From Flavonifractor sp. An112 (GTDB lineage: Bacteria > Bacillota > Clostridia > Oscillospirales > Oscillospiraceae), in assembly GCF_002161085.1 (NCBI RefSeq), contig NZ_NFLU01000001.1, forward strand, positions 1-64,000: a DNA stretch of 64,000 bases, read 5' to 3'. Of the stretch, positions 16,215-26,939 are shown piece after piece (positions within the stretch are counted from its first letter, which is position 1; each line of letters starts with the position of its first letter). Both the position numbers and the translations under genes were made by a program. The notes below the pieces were generated by a model. The model was given only the letters and a program-made list of their open reading frames with translations, ran no database searches and had not been told where the DNA came from.

Positions 16215-17075
16215 ATGAAAAAAACACTTGTTATCGTAGGCCTCGGTTTAATCGGCGGCTCCATGGCTCTGGCCCTAAAGGGCTTTGAGGACTATGAGAT
16301 CGTAGGCGTGGACGTGTCCCAGCCCACCCTGCGCTACGCCAGCGAACACGGCGTGGGCGACCGGGTCACCGAGTACGCCGCCGATGTGATCCCCCAGGCC
16401 GACGTGGTGGCCCTGGCCCTCCACCCCCAGGGTATTCTGGACTTTCTGAACACCTACAAAGACCAGTTCAAGCCCGGCGCACTGGTGTGGGACGTGTGCG
16501 GCGTTAAGTCGGCCATTCTGGAGGGAGCAAACTGTCTGCCCGACACGGTGGACTTCATTGGCTGCCATCCTATGGCTGGTACTGAGTTCTCCGGCGTGGA
16601 ACACGCCTTTGCCGAGCTGTTTCAGGGCTCTCACTTCCTGCTGATCCCCCGGGAAACCAGCCAGCCGGAGCACCTGGCCCTGTTGGAACGTCTGGCCGCC
16701 TATATGGGCTGCAAGGACGTGCATCGCACCACCGCCCAGGCCCACGACGCCCTCATCGCCTATACCAGCCAGGTGATGCACATTATCGCCGTGGCGGTGT
16801 GTGATGACCCTACCCTCTTTGACTGCAAGGGCTACGAAGGCTCCTCCTTCCGTGGCTGTACCCGGGTGGCCGCTCTGGATGTGGGACTGTGGACCCAGCT
16901 TTTCTCCCTCAACCAGCCCGCTCTGCTGGAGGTGCTGGACCGGCTCATCGGCAACCTCCAGTCCTACCGGGAGGTGCTGGCCACCGGCGACCGGAAGGCC
17001 CTGGCAGAGAAGCTGGCCTTCTCCGCCGCCCGCAAGCGGCAGATGGACCTGCCCGGCCCCGATCTGCTGGAGTAA
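16215..17075 (+). CDS. tyrA: Prephenate dehydrogenase
   Basis: A 286-residue enzyme that converts prephenate to 4-hydroxyphenylpyruvate, the committed step to tyrosine. The N-terminus is a Rossmann NAD site (VIVGLGLIGGSMALALK). The catalytic region includes GCHPMAGTEFSGVEHA and the helical C-terminal domain SSFRGCTRVAALDVGLW. There is no ACT domain, so feedback probably acts through the operon's attenuator or on DAHP synthase. It starts 14 bases after aroF. Confidence 0.95.
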   Translation: MKKTLVIVGLGLIGGSMALALKGFEDYEIVGVDVSQPTLRYASEHGVGDRVTEYAADVIPQADVVALALHPQGILDFLNTYKDQFKPGALVWDVCGVKSAILEGANCLPDTVDFIGCHPMAGTEFSGVEHAFAELFQGSHFLLIPRETSQPEHLALLERLAAYMGCKDVHRTTAQAHDALIAYTSQVMHIIAVAVCDDPTLFDCKGYEGSSFRGCTRVAALDVGLWTQLFSLNQPALLEVLDRLIGNLQSYREVLATGDRKALAEKLAFSAARKRQMDLPGPDLLE

Positions 17076-17078
17076 ATC

Positions 17079-17109
17079 AAAAGGACGTGCCTTTGAAGCA
17101 CGTCCTTTT
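17079..17109 (+). terminator. Bidirectional terminator between tyrA and the LCP gene
   Basis: AAAAGGACGTGC and GCACGTCCTTTT pair around a seven-base loop; T-rich on both strands. Confidence 0.88.
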
Positions 17110-17112
17110 TGA

Positions 17113-18144
17113 TTATTGGTATTGGAAGATATTCATATCATCCAGAGTCAGATCCTGGTCGTAGGGATTGATGAGCTGGTTGACGGTCTCCAGGGTCTCC
17201 TCCGGGTAGAGCTGGTAGCAGTATTGGCCCCAGCCGGGATAGTAGGTGTTTCCGTCTCCGGTAAGGGTGGCGCTGGTCATGCCGTTTTCAAAGTCAAAGC
17301 CCAGGGCAGGCTCCGCAAACCACAGCATCTCACCGAACTCCAGGTTGGTGTTCACATACTCCAGGAAGATCTCGATATAGCGGTTGATCTTCTGAGGATT
17401 GGACAGCGCCTTTTTCAGAATGGTGCCGATCAGCTGCTGCTGGGTCCTGGTGCGTCCGATGTCGTTGTCCGGATAGGCGGAGTAGATATTGTTGGGATAG
17501 GTACCAGGTCCATCGGAGTTTTTCCGGCACCGGGCCACGTTGAGCACATCCTGTCCGTCCAGGTGCTGGAGCCCCGGCTCATAGTGGATGTGCAGATCCT
17601 GGGCGGGATCGTCGTAGGACATATGGACGGGCACATTGAACTCAATGCCACCCAACTCATCCACCAGCTCTTTGAAGCCATCCATGTTGATGCCCACATA
17701 GAAGTCAATGGGGATACCCAGCATATCGGAAATGGTATCCCGCAGAACCTCGATCCCCTGCTGGTAGACCGCGTTCAGCTTGCCGCTCTCCACCAGGGTA
17801 TCTCTGGGGATGGACACCATGCCCACCGTCTGCGCCACCGTATCATAGGTGCAGACAATCATGGTATCGGCATTGCTGCCCACCTGGTCCTTGGCCACCA
17901 GCAGAAAGGTATAAGTATAAAGTTTCCTCTGCCGGCCTGTGGTGGGCTCGGCACTGGTCCCCGGCTGAGCAGGTTCCGGCGTAGGCTCCGCCGCCATTTC
18001 CGGCTCCTTGGCCAGCAGCTTGTAGACGCAGAACAGCGTTACAATCAAAGCTGAGATGACCACAAGGATTCCATAAAAAATCTTCGCCGCCCGCCGTGCC
18101 GGGGAAGTCCGGCGGCGACGTTTCTTTCGGTGTGTCTGGGCCAC
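17113..18144 (-). CDS. LytR-CpsA-Psr family cell-wall glycopolymer transferase
   Basis: A 343-residue membrane-anchored protein. It has a very basic cytoplasmic start (HRKKRRRRTSPARRAAK), one transmembrane helix at about 25-45, a Pro/Thr/Glu-rich spacer and an extracellular LCP domain with NADTMIVCTYDTVAQTVGMVSIPRDT and an Arg-rich pocket (DIGRTRTQQQLI). LCP enzymes attach teichoic acids or capsule to peptidoglycan. The start is GTG 18144. It has its own promoter upstream of NlpC/P60's 3' end. Confidence 0.9.
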   Translation of the reverse strand: MAQTHRKKRRRRTSPARRAAKIFYGILVVISALIVTLFCVYKLLAKEPEMAAEPTPEPAQPGTSAEPTTGRQRKLYTYTFLLVAKDQVGSNADTMIVCTYDTVAQTVGMVSIPRDTLVESGKLNAVYQQGIEVLRDTISDMLGIPIDFYVGINMDGFKELVDELGGIEFNVPVHMSYDDPAQDLHIHYEPGLQHLDGQDVLNVARCRKNSDGPGTYPNNIYSAYPDNDIGRTRTQQQLIGTILKKALSNPQKINRYIEIFLEYVNTNLEFGEMLWFAEPALGFDFENGMTSATLTGDGNTYYPGWGQYCYQLYPEETLETVNQLINPYDQDLTLDDMNIFQYQ

Positions 18145-18191
18145 TGAGGCGCGCCCCTTTCTCCAATCGCATTATGTCAACAAACAGTATC

Positions 18192-18220
18192 AGTATAGAG
18201 GAGAATGGCCCATCTGGCAA
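18192..18220 (-). promoter_or_regulatory. Promoter of the LCP gene
   Basis: On the minus strand TTGCCA (18215-18220) and TATACT (18192-18197) are separated by exactly 17 bases. Confidence 0.8.
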
Positions 18221-18240
18221 GTGTTTGCCGCAAATTTTTA

Positions 18241-19074
18241 TCAAGTTGTCAGATTCTCCCCTCCCAGTGGAAAGACAGTGCCCGCCGTCAGCAGCTTTTC
18301 CCGCAGATCCGCCCGGTAGTCAGGCTGTGCCGGGTCCAGGCTGTTGACCACCACCCCGTCGCTGCCCGCTCGGGCAGTGGAGTGGATATACCTTCCCTCC
18401 CCCAGATAGAGGGCGATGTGCCCCGGAAAATAGAGCAGATCGGCAGGCCGGCAGGCCTCCAGAGGAATGGGCCGGACCGGGTACCCCGGCACAATGCGAG
18501 CATCCCGGTAGAGGAGCACTCCACTGAAAAACCAGGACATAAAAGTAAGCCCCGAACAGTCGATTCCCATGGGGGACTTTCCGCCCCAGCGGTACTGGGT
18601 GCCCAGATAGCTCCTGGCCCGCTCCACCACCCTGGCCCGGAGCTGTTCCTCCGGCAAATCACAGGGTTTAGCGCAATATTCCTCCAGGAAACTACCTTTT
18701 GTATAGCCTTTCCGTCTATCTGGCAGTTCGATCAGCCGCCAGCCCTCCGGAACAGCTTCCTCTATGGCAGCGGTCAGACTGCCCCGGGGCAGGGTAGTCA
18801 GCACCGGCCGCTCCACCTCCGGCCCAGCCAGTACATCGGCAAAGGGAGCGGTCACCACCATTTTCCCCTGAAGGGGCCATTCCCCCGCCGGGGCCAGCTG
18901 CTCCCGCCGCACCCAGCCGGAATAGCCGTAGTGGGTACGGACCCGCCACCAATCCCCCTGGGCTTCCTCCGGTCCATAGACCGGCCAACCCATCAGGATC
19001 TCGTCCACCCGTTCTTTCTCCCCACCCGGTCCCGCATGAAGGGGGCAGAGGGGAACTGCTGCAACATATATCAT
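18241..19074 (-). CDS. NlpC/P60 family peptidase with SH3-like domains
   Basis: A 277-residue gamma-D-glutamyl-L-diamino acid endopeptidase. The N-terminal 150 residues contain bacterial SH3-type segments (DWWRVRTHYGYSGWVRREQL, GWRLIELPDRRKGYTKGSFL). The C-terminal NlpC/P60 domain has the catalytic Cys in GIDCSGLTFMSWF and the His in PGHIALYLGEGRYIHST. Substrate should be cell-wall muropeptides. No signal peptide is visible from the chosen ATG at 19074, so it may be cytoplasmic, as in muropeptide recycling enzymes of the YkfC type, whose layout it resembles. Confidence 0.85.
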   Translation of the reverse strand: MIYVAAVPLCPLHAGPGGEKERVDEILMGWPVYGPEEAQGDWWRVRTHYGYSGWVRREQLAPAGEWPLQGKMVVTAPFADVLAGPEVERPVLTTLPRGSLTAAIEEAVPEGWRLIELPDRRKGYTKGSFLEEYCAKPCDLPEEQLRARVVERARSYLGTQYRWGGKSPMGIDCSGLTFMSWFFSGVLLYRDARIVPGYPVRPIPLEACRPADLLYFPGHIALYLGEGRYIHSTARAGSDGVVVNSLDPAQPDYRADLREKLLTAGTVFPLGGENLTT

Positions 19075-19180
19075 AGGCCCTCGCAATCTCCACCTATTTG
19101 TGGTATGCTGAATGTACGGTTTATGGGACAGTAAATGTGATAGTCTAACCGGTAACACGGTAATAAAGGGGGTCGCTTCC

Positions 19181-20164
19181 ATGCCGAAAAGCGCCAATCA
19201 AAAGTTGAAACTACTCTGTCTGTGCAAGCTGTTGTGGGAGAGCACCGACGAGGAGCACACCCTTACCGTCCCTGAAATCATCTCCCGTCTGGAGGAGTGG
19301 GACATCAAGGCCGAACGGAAGAGCATCTACTCCGATATGGAAGCCCTGCGTCAGTTTGGGCTGGATGTGCAGTGCCGGAAGGGCCGCTCGCCGGGCTGGT
19401 TTTTGGGGGAGCGCCCCTTCCAGCTGGCGGAGCTGAAGCTGCTGGTGGACGCGGTCCAATCCTCCCGCTTCATCACCCAGCGGAAGAGCAGCCAGCTGAT
19501 CCACAAGCTGGAGTCCCAGGCCAGCATCCACCAGGCCCGCCAGCTCCAGCGCCAGGTCTATGTGGACCGTCGGGTAAAGACCATGAACGAGAGCATCTAC
19601 TACACCATTGACAAGCTCCATACCGCCATTGCAAACCGGAAAACTGTGACTTTTCTCTACTTTGAGTATAACGTCCGCAAGGAAAAGGTGTTCCGCCATG
19701 ATGGCCGCCGGTATACCGTCTCCCCCGCCGGTCTGATCTGGGACAACGAGAATTACTATCTGGCCGGCTATGACCACCGCTCAAAGGAGCTGCGCCACTA
19801 CCGGGTAGACAAAATGGCCGATCTGGCCGTCACCTGCCTGCCCCTCACCGGGGTGCCGGAACACTTTGATATGGCAGCCTATGCGGGAAAACACTTCGGT
19901 ATGTTCTCCGGCCGGGAGGGACAGGTCACGCTCCGCTGCCGCTCCAGCCTGGTGGGCGTGGTGCTGGACCGGTTCGGCATGGAGGCCATGCTGGTGCCCG
20001 ACGGAGAGGATCATTTTACCGTTACCGTCTCTGCTGTGGTCAGCCCCCAGTTTTTAGGCTGGCTCTTCGGCCTGGGGGATGGGGTGCAGCTGCTCCGGCC
20101 CCAGTGGGCGGTGGAGGCCCTTCAGCAGCAGCTGTCTGCGGTAACCGGACTGTACCAGAGCTGA
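19181..20164 (+). CDS. WYL-domain transcriptional regulator
   Basis: A 327-residue regulator. Residues 1-80 form a winged HTH (LLWESTDEEHTLTVPEIISRL, RKSIYSDMEALRQFGLDVQC), and the WYL-type ligand domain spans about 130-250 (YTVSPAGLIWDNENYYLAGYDHRSKELRHYRVDKM). A C-terminal WCX extension ends the protein. WYL proteins sense nucleotides or nucleic acids. The architecture is the same as that of the truncated regulator at the right edge of the window. The start MPKSANQKL is chosen because upstream codons are not supported by a ribosome site. The target is unknown. Confidence 0.88.
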   Translation: MPKSANQKLKLLCLCKLLWESTDEEHTLTVPEIISRLEEWDIKAERKSIYSDMEALRQFGLDVQCRKGRSPGWFLGERPFQLAELKLLVDAVQSSRFITQRKSSQLIHKLESQASIHQARQLQRQVYVDRRVKTMNESIYYTIDKLHTAIANRKTVTFLYFEYNVRKEKVFRHDGRRYTVSPAGLIWDNENYYLAGYDHRSKELRHYRVDKMADLAVTCLPLTGVPEHFDMAAYAGKHFGMFSGREGQVTLRCRSSLVGVVLDRFGMEAMLVPDGEDHFTVTVSAVVSPQFLGWLFGLGDGVQLLRPQWAVEALQQQLSAVTGLYQS

Positions 20165-20165
20165 C

Positions 20166-20498
20166 TCAGCTCCAGCTCTCCCATACCTCCGGGCAGTAGC
20201 CCACGGTGGCCTGCCTGCCGTTGCGGACGATGGGGGTCTTGAGCAGCTTGGGATTGTCCAGCAGCTTCTCCAGCTTGTCAGAGTCATAGGCCAGGTAGTT
20301 GAGCAGGGCGGCGTCCGGATGCTTCTGATCAATGAGGTTATTCAGTCCCACCGCATTGACCACGCTTTTGAGCTCCCCGGCGCTCATACCGTACTTACCC
20401 AGATCCACCGCCTGGAACTTGATGCGTCGCTCCTTGAACCAGCGCTCCGCTTTTTTCGTGTCAAAGCATTTGTTCTTTCCAAAAATCTGAATGTTCAT
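20166..20498 (-). CDS. ArsC/Spx-like thioredoxin-fold protein
   Basis: A 110-residue protein of the arsenate-reductase-like family, with an N-terminal IFGKNKCFDTKKAERWF (single catalytic-type Cys near residue 11, not CxxC) and the conserved TPIVRNGRQATVGY near the C-terminus. Members of this family (YffB type) are mostly uncharacterised thiol proteins; no ars genes are nearby, so arsenate reduction is not supported. It follows a DUF1653 gene by three bases. Confidence 0.85.
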   Translation of the reverse strand: MNIQIFGKNKCFDTKKAERWFKERRIKFQAVDLGKYGMSAGELKSVVNAVGLNNLIDQKHPDAALLNYLAYDSDKLEKLLDNPKLLKTPIVRNGRQATVGYCPEVWESWS

Positions 20499-20501
20499 GG
20501 C

Positions 20502-20723
20502 TTACTCTCCTATATAGGTGAACCGGGGGCCCTGATAGCCGTCCCGCTCCACAATCTCATTCCACATGGCCGCCGGCCGCACCCAGATGCCCCGCTCCCC
20601 ATAGAGGGCCTGATAGACCACCATGGGCTCCAGAGTCTCCGAATGGCGGGCCACATAGAGCAGCTGATATTCGTTGCCCGTAAAGTGGCGGTAACGGCCA
20701 GGCCGCAGCTGCGCCTCTTCCAT
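20502..20723 (-). CDS. DUF1653 family protein
   Basis: A 73-residue protein with the DUF1653 pattern: PGRYRHFTGNEYQLLYVARHSETLEPMVVYQALYGERGIWVRP, ending FTYIGE. Family members are small, cytoplasmic and of unknown function. It is cotranscribed with the ArsC-like gene. Confidence 0.85.
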   Translation of the reverse strand: MEEAQLRPGRYRHFTGNEYQLLYVARHSETLEPMVVYQALYGERGIWVRPAAMWNEIVERDGYQGPRFTYIGE

Positions 20724-20835
20724 TCATTCCACGCTCCTTTCCATTTTCTTCGGTATTGTATCATATCCGCACCTCCAGAACAACCAAGGGGAACCCTGTC
20801 GCAAAATAATGGTATACTTTCCCCGGTTTGCGTGG

Positions 20836-21067
20836 TATAATACAGATGCTAATTATGGCTTTATGCGCAATATTGCGCTTTGAATAAGGCAAGGACACAG
20901 CATGGATAGAGGCGCCAAGCGGTGCATGGCCGTTCCCTTTTTCCGGCGAGGCAGGGCCGGAAAGAGCGGAATACCACCGCTTTTCTTTTTGTGCGCTCAG
21001 ATCCGGACCGTGCCCACTAATAAATACGGAAAACGGATTGATTGTAAAGGAGTGTAGTAAGACTTTT
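20836..21067 (+). promoter_or_regulatory. Extended −10 promoter and long structured leader of RNase J
   Basis: TGGTATAAT places a −10 at 20836-20841. The 220-base leader holds a 14-base perfect palindrome (20865-20878) and a large hairpin resembling a terminator (20917-20990). No gene is visible in it. The next start is the RNase J ATG at 21068. Control of an RNase gene through its leader is plausible (inference). Confidence 0.6.
20917..20990 (+). terminator. Terminator-like long hairpin in the RNase J leader
   Basis: The outer stem AAGCGGTG/CACCGCTT (20917-20924 with 20975-20982) and the inner stem CTTTTTCCGGC/GCCGGAAAGAG form one long irregular hairpin followed by TTCTTTTT. It may attenuate transcription or mark the 3' end of a small RNA starting near 20848. 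Confidence 0.55.
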
Positions 21068-22726
21068 ATGGCTGAAAAACTGAAAATCATTTCTCTGGGT
21101 GGTCTGAACGAGATCGGCAAGAACCTGACCGTCTATGAGTACGGCGGGGATATGATCATCGTGGACGTAGGTATGGGCTTCCCGGATGACGATATGTACG
21201 GCATTGACGTGGTCATCCCCGACTTTTCCTACCTGATCAAGAACAAGGACCGTATTCGGGGTATCTTCCTGACCCACGGTCACGAGGACCACATCGGCTC
21301 CATCCCCTACCTTCTGCGGGATGTGAACGTACCCATCTACGCCACCCGGATGACGGCCGGCCTGGTGAAGCTGAAGCTGGAGGAGCACCGTCTGGTGAAC
21401 AAGACCAAGCTCATCACCTGTGAGGCTGGAGAGACCGTGAAGGCGGGCAAGTTCACCGTGGAGTTCATCCATGTGAACCACTCCATTGCCGACGCCTGCG
21501 GTTTTGCCATCAAGTGCGCCGTGGGTACTGTCATCCATACCGGCGACTTCAAGATCGATCCCACCCCCATCCAGGGCGGTATGATCGACCTGGGCCGTCT
21601 GGGACAGTTGGGCAAGGAGGGCGTTCTGGCCCTGTTGGCCGACTCCACCAATGTGGAGCGTCCCGGCTTCACCAAGAGCGAGCGCAGCGTAGGCGACTCC
21701 TTCGACGCCCTGTTCCGGGGCTGTGAGCAGCGCATCATTATCACCACCTTCGCCTCCAATGTGGACCGCATCCAGCAAATCATCGATGTGGCCGCCCGGT
21801 ATGGCCGCAAGGTTGCCGTGACCGGCCGCTCCATGGAGAACGCCATGAAGGTGTCCACCGAGCTGGGCTATATGAAGATCCCCGACGGGGTTCTGGTGGA
21901 TCTGGCTCATATCAAGAGCCTGCCTAAGAACAAAATCTGCATCATCACCACCGGCAGCCAGGGCGAGACCATGTCGGCCCTCACCCGTATGGCCTTCAAC
22001 ACCCACCGCCAGGTGGATATCCAGGCCGGTGACCGGGTGATCCTCTCCGCCTCCGCCATTCCCGGCAATGAAAATGCCATTGGCAGCGTGATCAATGAGC
22101 TCTACCGCAAGGATGCCGAAGTGGTGAACGAGCGTGAGCGTGCCCTCCATGTTTCCGGCCACGCCTGTCAGGAGGAGCTGAAGATCATCCACGCTCTGGT
22201 GAAGCCCAAGTTCTTTATCCCCGTTCACGGCGAGCAGCGGATGCTGAAGATCCACGCCAAGCTGGCCCAGCAGATGGGCATGAACCCCAAGAATATCATC
22301 ATCAGCGACATCGGCAAGGTGATCGAGCTGACTCCCAACTCAGCCAAGATCAACGGCACTGTGCCCGCCGGCCGTGTATTTGTGGACGGCTACGGCGTAG
22401 GCGATGTGGGCAGCGTGGTGCTGCGGGACCGCAAGCATCTGGCCGAGGACGGCATGATCGTGGTGGTGGTGTCCATGTCCGGGGAGGACGGCACTGTGGT
22501 GTCCGGCCCCGATATCATTACCCGCGGCTTTGTCTATGTGAAGGAGTCCGAGGGTCTGATGGAGGAACTGCGGAAGGTGGCCGTCACCGCCCTGGAGAAT
22601 TGCCAGCGGGATAGCCTCACCGACTGGGCCGCCATCAAGTCGGAGATCAAAAACTCCATGTCCAACTTCCTGTACAAGAAAACCAAGCGCAACCCCATGA
22701 TCCTCCCGGTCATTATGGAGGTCTGA
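21068..22726 (+). CDS. rnj: Ribonuclease J
   Basis: A 552-residue metallo-beta-lactamase/beta-CASP RNase that degrades and matures RNA as a 5'-3' exo- and endonuclease. Motifs are HGHEDHIG (the HxHxDH zinc site), HTGDFKIDP, and the beta-CASP segments TTGSQGETMSALTRMA and SGHACQEELK. The C-terminal domain is complete. The start MAEKLKIISLGG matches family N-termini; the AAAGGAG lies about 15 bases upstream, longer than ideal. It is monocistronic with its own terminator. Confidence 0.95.
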   Translation: MAEKLKIISLGGLNEIGKNLTVYEYGGDMIIVDVGMGFPDDDMYGIDVVIPDFSYLIKNKDRIRGIFLTHGHEDHIGSIPYLLRDVNVPIYATRMTAGLVKLKLEEHRLVNKTKLITCEAGETVKAGKFTVEFIHVNHSIADACGFAIKCAVGTVIHTGDFKIDPTPIQGGMIDLGRLGQLGKEGVLALLADSTNVERPGFTKSERSVGDSFDALFRGCEQRIIITTFASNVDRIQQIIDVAARYGRKVAVTGRSMENAMKVSTELGYMKIPDGVLVDLAHIKSLPKNKICIITTGSQGETMSALTRMAFNTHRQVDIQAGDRVILSASAIPGNENAIGSVINELYRKDAEVVNERERALHVSGHACQEELKIIHALVKPKFFIPVHGEQRMLKIHAKLAQQMGMNPKNIIISDIGKVIELTPNSAKINGTVPAGRVFVDGYGVGDVGSVVLRDRKHLAEDGMIVVVVSMSGEDGTVVSGPDIITRGFVYVKESEGLMEELRKVAVTALENCQRDSLTDWAAIKSEIKNSMSNFLYKKTKRNPMILPVIMEV

Positions 22727-22739
22727 TGCAAACAATGAA

Positions 22740-22772
22740 AGCGGCTGCCGCAGATGCGGCAGCCGCTTTTTT
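22740..22772 (+). terminator. Terminator of rnj
   Basis: GCGGCTGCCGCA and TGCGGCAGCCGC pair around two bases and are followed by TTTTTT. Confidence 0.92.
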
Positions 22773-22776
22773 ATAT

Positions 22777-24523
<1,747 letters not shown>

Positions 24524-26044
24524 TTAGTTGAGGATCAGAGTTTCGCCATCCATCTCTGCGGGCTTTTCAAGGCCCATCAGATCCAGCATGGTGGGGGCGA
24601 TGTCGGCCAGACGGCCGTCCCGCAGCTTTACATCGGCGCCCACGATGTAGAAGGGCACCAGGTTGGTGGTGTGGGCGGTGTAGGGAGTGACCCCGTCGTC
24701 GTCCAGCATCCGGTCAGCGTTGCCGTGGTCAGCGGTGATGAGGGTCACGCCGCCCATCTTGGTGGTGGCCTCCACCACCTTGCCCACGCCCTCGTCCACA
24801 GCCTCCACGGCCTTCACAGCGGCGTCAAACACGCCGGTGTGACCCACCATGTCGCAGTTGGCGAAGTTGAGGATGATGACGTCGTACTTGCCGCTCTCGA
24901 TGCGCTTGACGGCCTCCTCAGTGACCTCGGGGGCGCTCATCTCGGGCTGCAGGTCGTAGGTAGCCACTTTGGGAGAGGGGATCAGGCACCGGTCCTCGCC
25001 GGGGAACACCTGCTCGGCGCCGCCGTTGAAGAAGAAGGTCACATGGGCATACTTCTCAGTCTCGGCGATGCGCAGCTGGGTGTAGCCCTGGCGGGCAATA
25101 TACTCACCGAAGATGTTGACCAGCTCACGGTGAGGGAAGGCAATCAGCACATTGGGCATGGTGGCGTCGTACTCGGTGGTGCAGACGTAGGTGACGGGGA
25201 AATAGCCCTTCTTCCGCTCCACGTCGGTAAAGGCGGGGTCCACAAAGCAGCGGGTGATCTCCCGGGCCCGGTCGGGGCGGAAGTTCATGAAGATGATGGA
25301 GTCGCCCTCCTTCACCTTGCCCTCCTTGGTGCACACCACAGGCTCCACAAACTCGTCGGTGACACCGGCGTCATAGGACTTCTGAACGGCGTCCACAGGA
25401 TCGGCGTTCTCGGTGCCCACGCCCAGCACGATGGCGTCATAGGCCCGCTGCAGGCGGTCCCAGCGCTTGTCACGGTCCATGGCATAGAAGCGGCCCATGA
25501 CGGTGGCCACCTGGCCCACGCCCAGCTCCTTGCACTTGTTCACCAGCTGCTGCACATACTCCTTGCCGGAGGCGGGGGGCACGTCGCGGCCGTCCAGGAA
25601 GCAGTGGACGAACACCTTGTGCAGGCCCCGCTTCTTGGCCATCTCCAGCAGGGCAAAGATGTGGGTGATGTGGCTGTGGACGCCGCCGTCGGACAGCAGG
25701 CCGAACACGTGCAGCGCGCCGTCCCGCTCCTTGCAGTCGTCCATGGCCTCGATATAGGCCTCATTCTCAAAGAAGCTGCCGTCCTGAATGGACTTGGTGA
25801 TCCGGGGCAGGTCCTGGAACACCACCCGGCCCGCGCCGATGTTGGTGTGACCCACCTCGGAGTTACCCATCTGTCCCTCAGGCAGGCCCACATCCATGCC
25901 GGAGGCCGCCAGCTTGCAGCCGGGGTTTTCGGCAAAGATCTTGTCCAGATTGGGGGTGTGGGCGGCGGCAATGGCGTTGCCGGTCTTGTCGCCCCGCAGG
26001 CCGAAGCCGTCCATGATAATGAGGGTAGTCGGTGTTTTACTCAT
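24524..26044 (-). CDS. gpmI: 2,3-bisphosphoglycerate-independent phosphoglycerate mutase
   Basis: A 506-residue alkaline-phosphatase-superfamily mutase (3-PG to 2-PG). The N-terminal metal site is IMDGFGL, and the phosphorylated Ser lies in GQMGNSEVGHTNIGAGR. HIFALLEMAKKRGLHKVFVHCFLDGRDVPP marks the inserted transferase domain, and NFANCDMVGHTG and ADHGNAD supply the remaining metal ligands. It is about 35 bases from tpiA in the same operon. Confidence 0.97.
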   Translation of the reverse strand: MSKTPTTLIIMDGFGLRGDKTGNAIAAAHTPNLDKIFAENPGCKLAASGMDVGLPEGQMGNSEVGHTNIGAGRVVFQDLPRITKSIQDGSFFENEAYIEAMDDCKERDGALHVFGLLSDGGVHSHITHIFALLEMAKKRGLHKVFVHCFLDGRDVPPASGKEYVQQLVNKCKELGVGQVATVMGRFYAMDRDKRWDRLQRAYDAIVLGVGTENADPVDAVQKSYDAGVTDEFVEPVVCTKEGKVKEGDSIIFMNFRPDRAREITRCFVDPAFTDVERKKGYFPVTYVCTTEYDATMPNVLIAFPHRELVNIFGEYIARQGYTQLRIAETEKYAHVTFFFNGGAEQVFPGEDRCLIPSPKVATYDLQPEMSAPEVTEEAVKRIESGKYDVIILNFANCDMVGHTGVFDAAVKAVEAVDEGVGKVVEATTKMGGVTLITADHGNADRMLDDDGVTPYTAHTTNLVPFYIVGADVKLRDGRLADIAPTMLDLMGLEKPAEMDGETLILN

Positions 26045-26078
26045 AGTTTACCTCTGTTCTCTGCACAAAAGCGAGGGC

Positions 26079-26852
26079 TTATTCCTGATTGGCAGCGTTG
26101 ATGATCTGCACGAAGTCGGGGGCCTTCAGGGAAGCGCCGCCGATGAGGCCGCCGTCCACGTCGGGCTGAGCCAGCAGCTCCTGGGCGTTCTTGGCATTCA
26201 TGGAGCCGCCGTACTGGATGGTGACGGAGCGGGCCACGCGGGCGCCGTACAGCTTGCGGATGACGGCACGAATGGCCTCGCACACCTCGTTGGCCTGCTC
26301 GGCGGTGGCAGTCTTGCCGGTGCCAATGGCCCAGATGGGCTCATAGGCGATGACCACATGACGCATCTTATCGGCGGGCACACCGGCCAGAGCGGCCTTC
26401 ACCTGATAGGAGATCAGGTCCATGGTGACACCCAGCTCACGCTGCTCCAGGCTCTCGCCCACGCACACGATGGGGTACAGGCCAGCCTCCAGGGCGGCGT
26501 GGACCTTCTTGTTGACGGTGAAGTCGGTCTCATTGTAGTACTGACGGCGCTCGGAGTGGCCGATGATGACGTACTTCACGCCGATCTCCTTGAGCATCTC
26601 AGGAGAAACCTCGCCGGTGAAGGCGCCGTGGGACTCATAGTGGCAGGTCTCGGCGCCGATGGCCACGCGGCTCTCCTTGAAGAGGCGCACAGCGGCCTGG
26701 AGGTTCACAGAGGGCACGCACAGCACAACCTCGCACCACTTGGGCTTGCCGATGAGGGGCTTGAGCTCCTCAGCAAAGGCGCGGGTCTCGGAGAGGGTCT
26801 TGTTCATCTTCCAGTTGCCGGCAATGATGGTCTTGCGATATCTTCTGTTCAT
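26079..26852 (-). CDS. tpiA: Triosephosphate isomerase
   Basis: A 257-residue TIM-barrel enzyme interconverting DHAP and glyceraldehyde-3-phosphate. Catalytic residues are visible: Lys in AGNWKMNK, His in IIGHSERR, Glu in [12 protein letters not shown], and the phosphate loops QYGGSM and GLIGGASL. The start [17 protein letters not shown] at 26852 is preferred over an upstream ATG at 26918. It lies between pgk and gpmI. Confidence 0.96.
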   Translation of the reverse strand: MNRRYRKTIIAGNWKMNKTLSETRAFAEELKPLIGKPKWCEVVLCVPSVNLQAAVRLFKESRVAIGAETCHYESHGAFTGEVSPEMLKEIGVKYVIIGHSERRQYYNETDFTVNKKVHAALEAGLYPIVCVGESLEQRELGVTMDLISYQVKAALAGVPADKMRHVVIAYEPIWAIGTGKTATAEQANEVCEAIRAVIRKLYGARVARSVTIQYGGSMNAKNAQELLAQPDVDGGLIGGASLKAPDFVQIINAANQE

Positions 26853-26939
26853 GGGTAAATGGGCCCCTTTCTTCAAATCTTCTCTCTTAGGTTTTGACCC
26901 GGTTGGGCCTGATGTCACGCTGTAGCAGCGCTTATCTAT

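Noticed and set aside
14908-16227. A 439-codon minus-strand frame opposite DAHP synthase
   Set aside because: It is antisense to a well-recognised enzyme, with repetitive composition and no ribosome site.
20166-20498. Arsenate reductase
   Set aside because: The fold family fits, but no arsenic genes are nearby and the CFDTKK-type active site matches the uncharacterised YffB-like group better.
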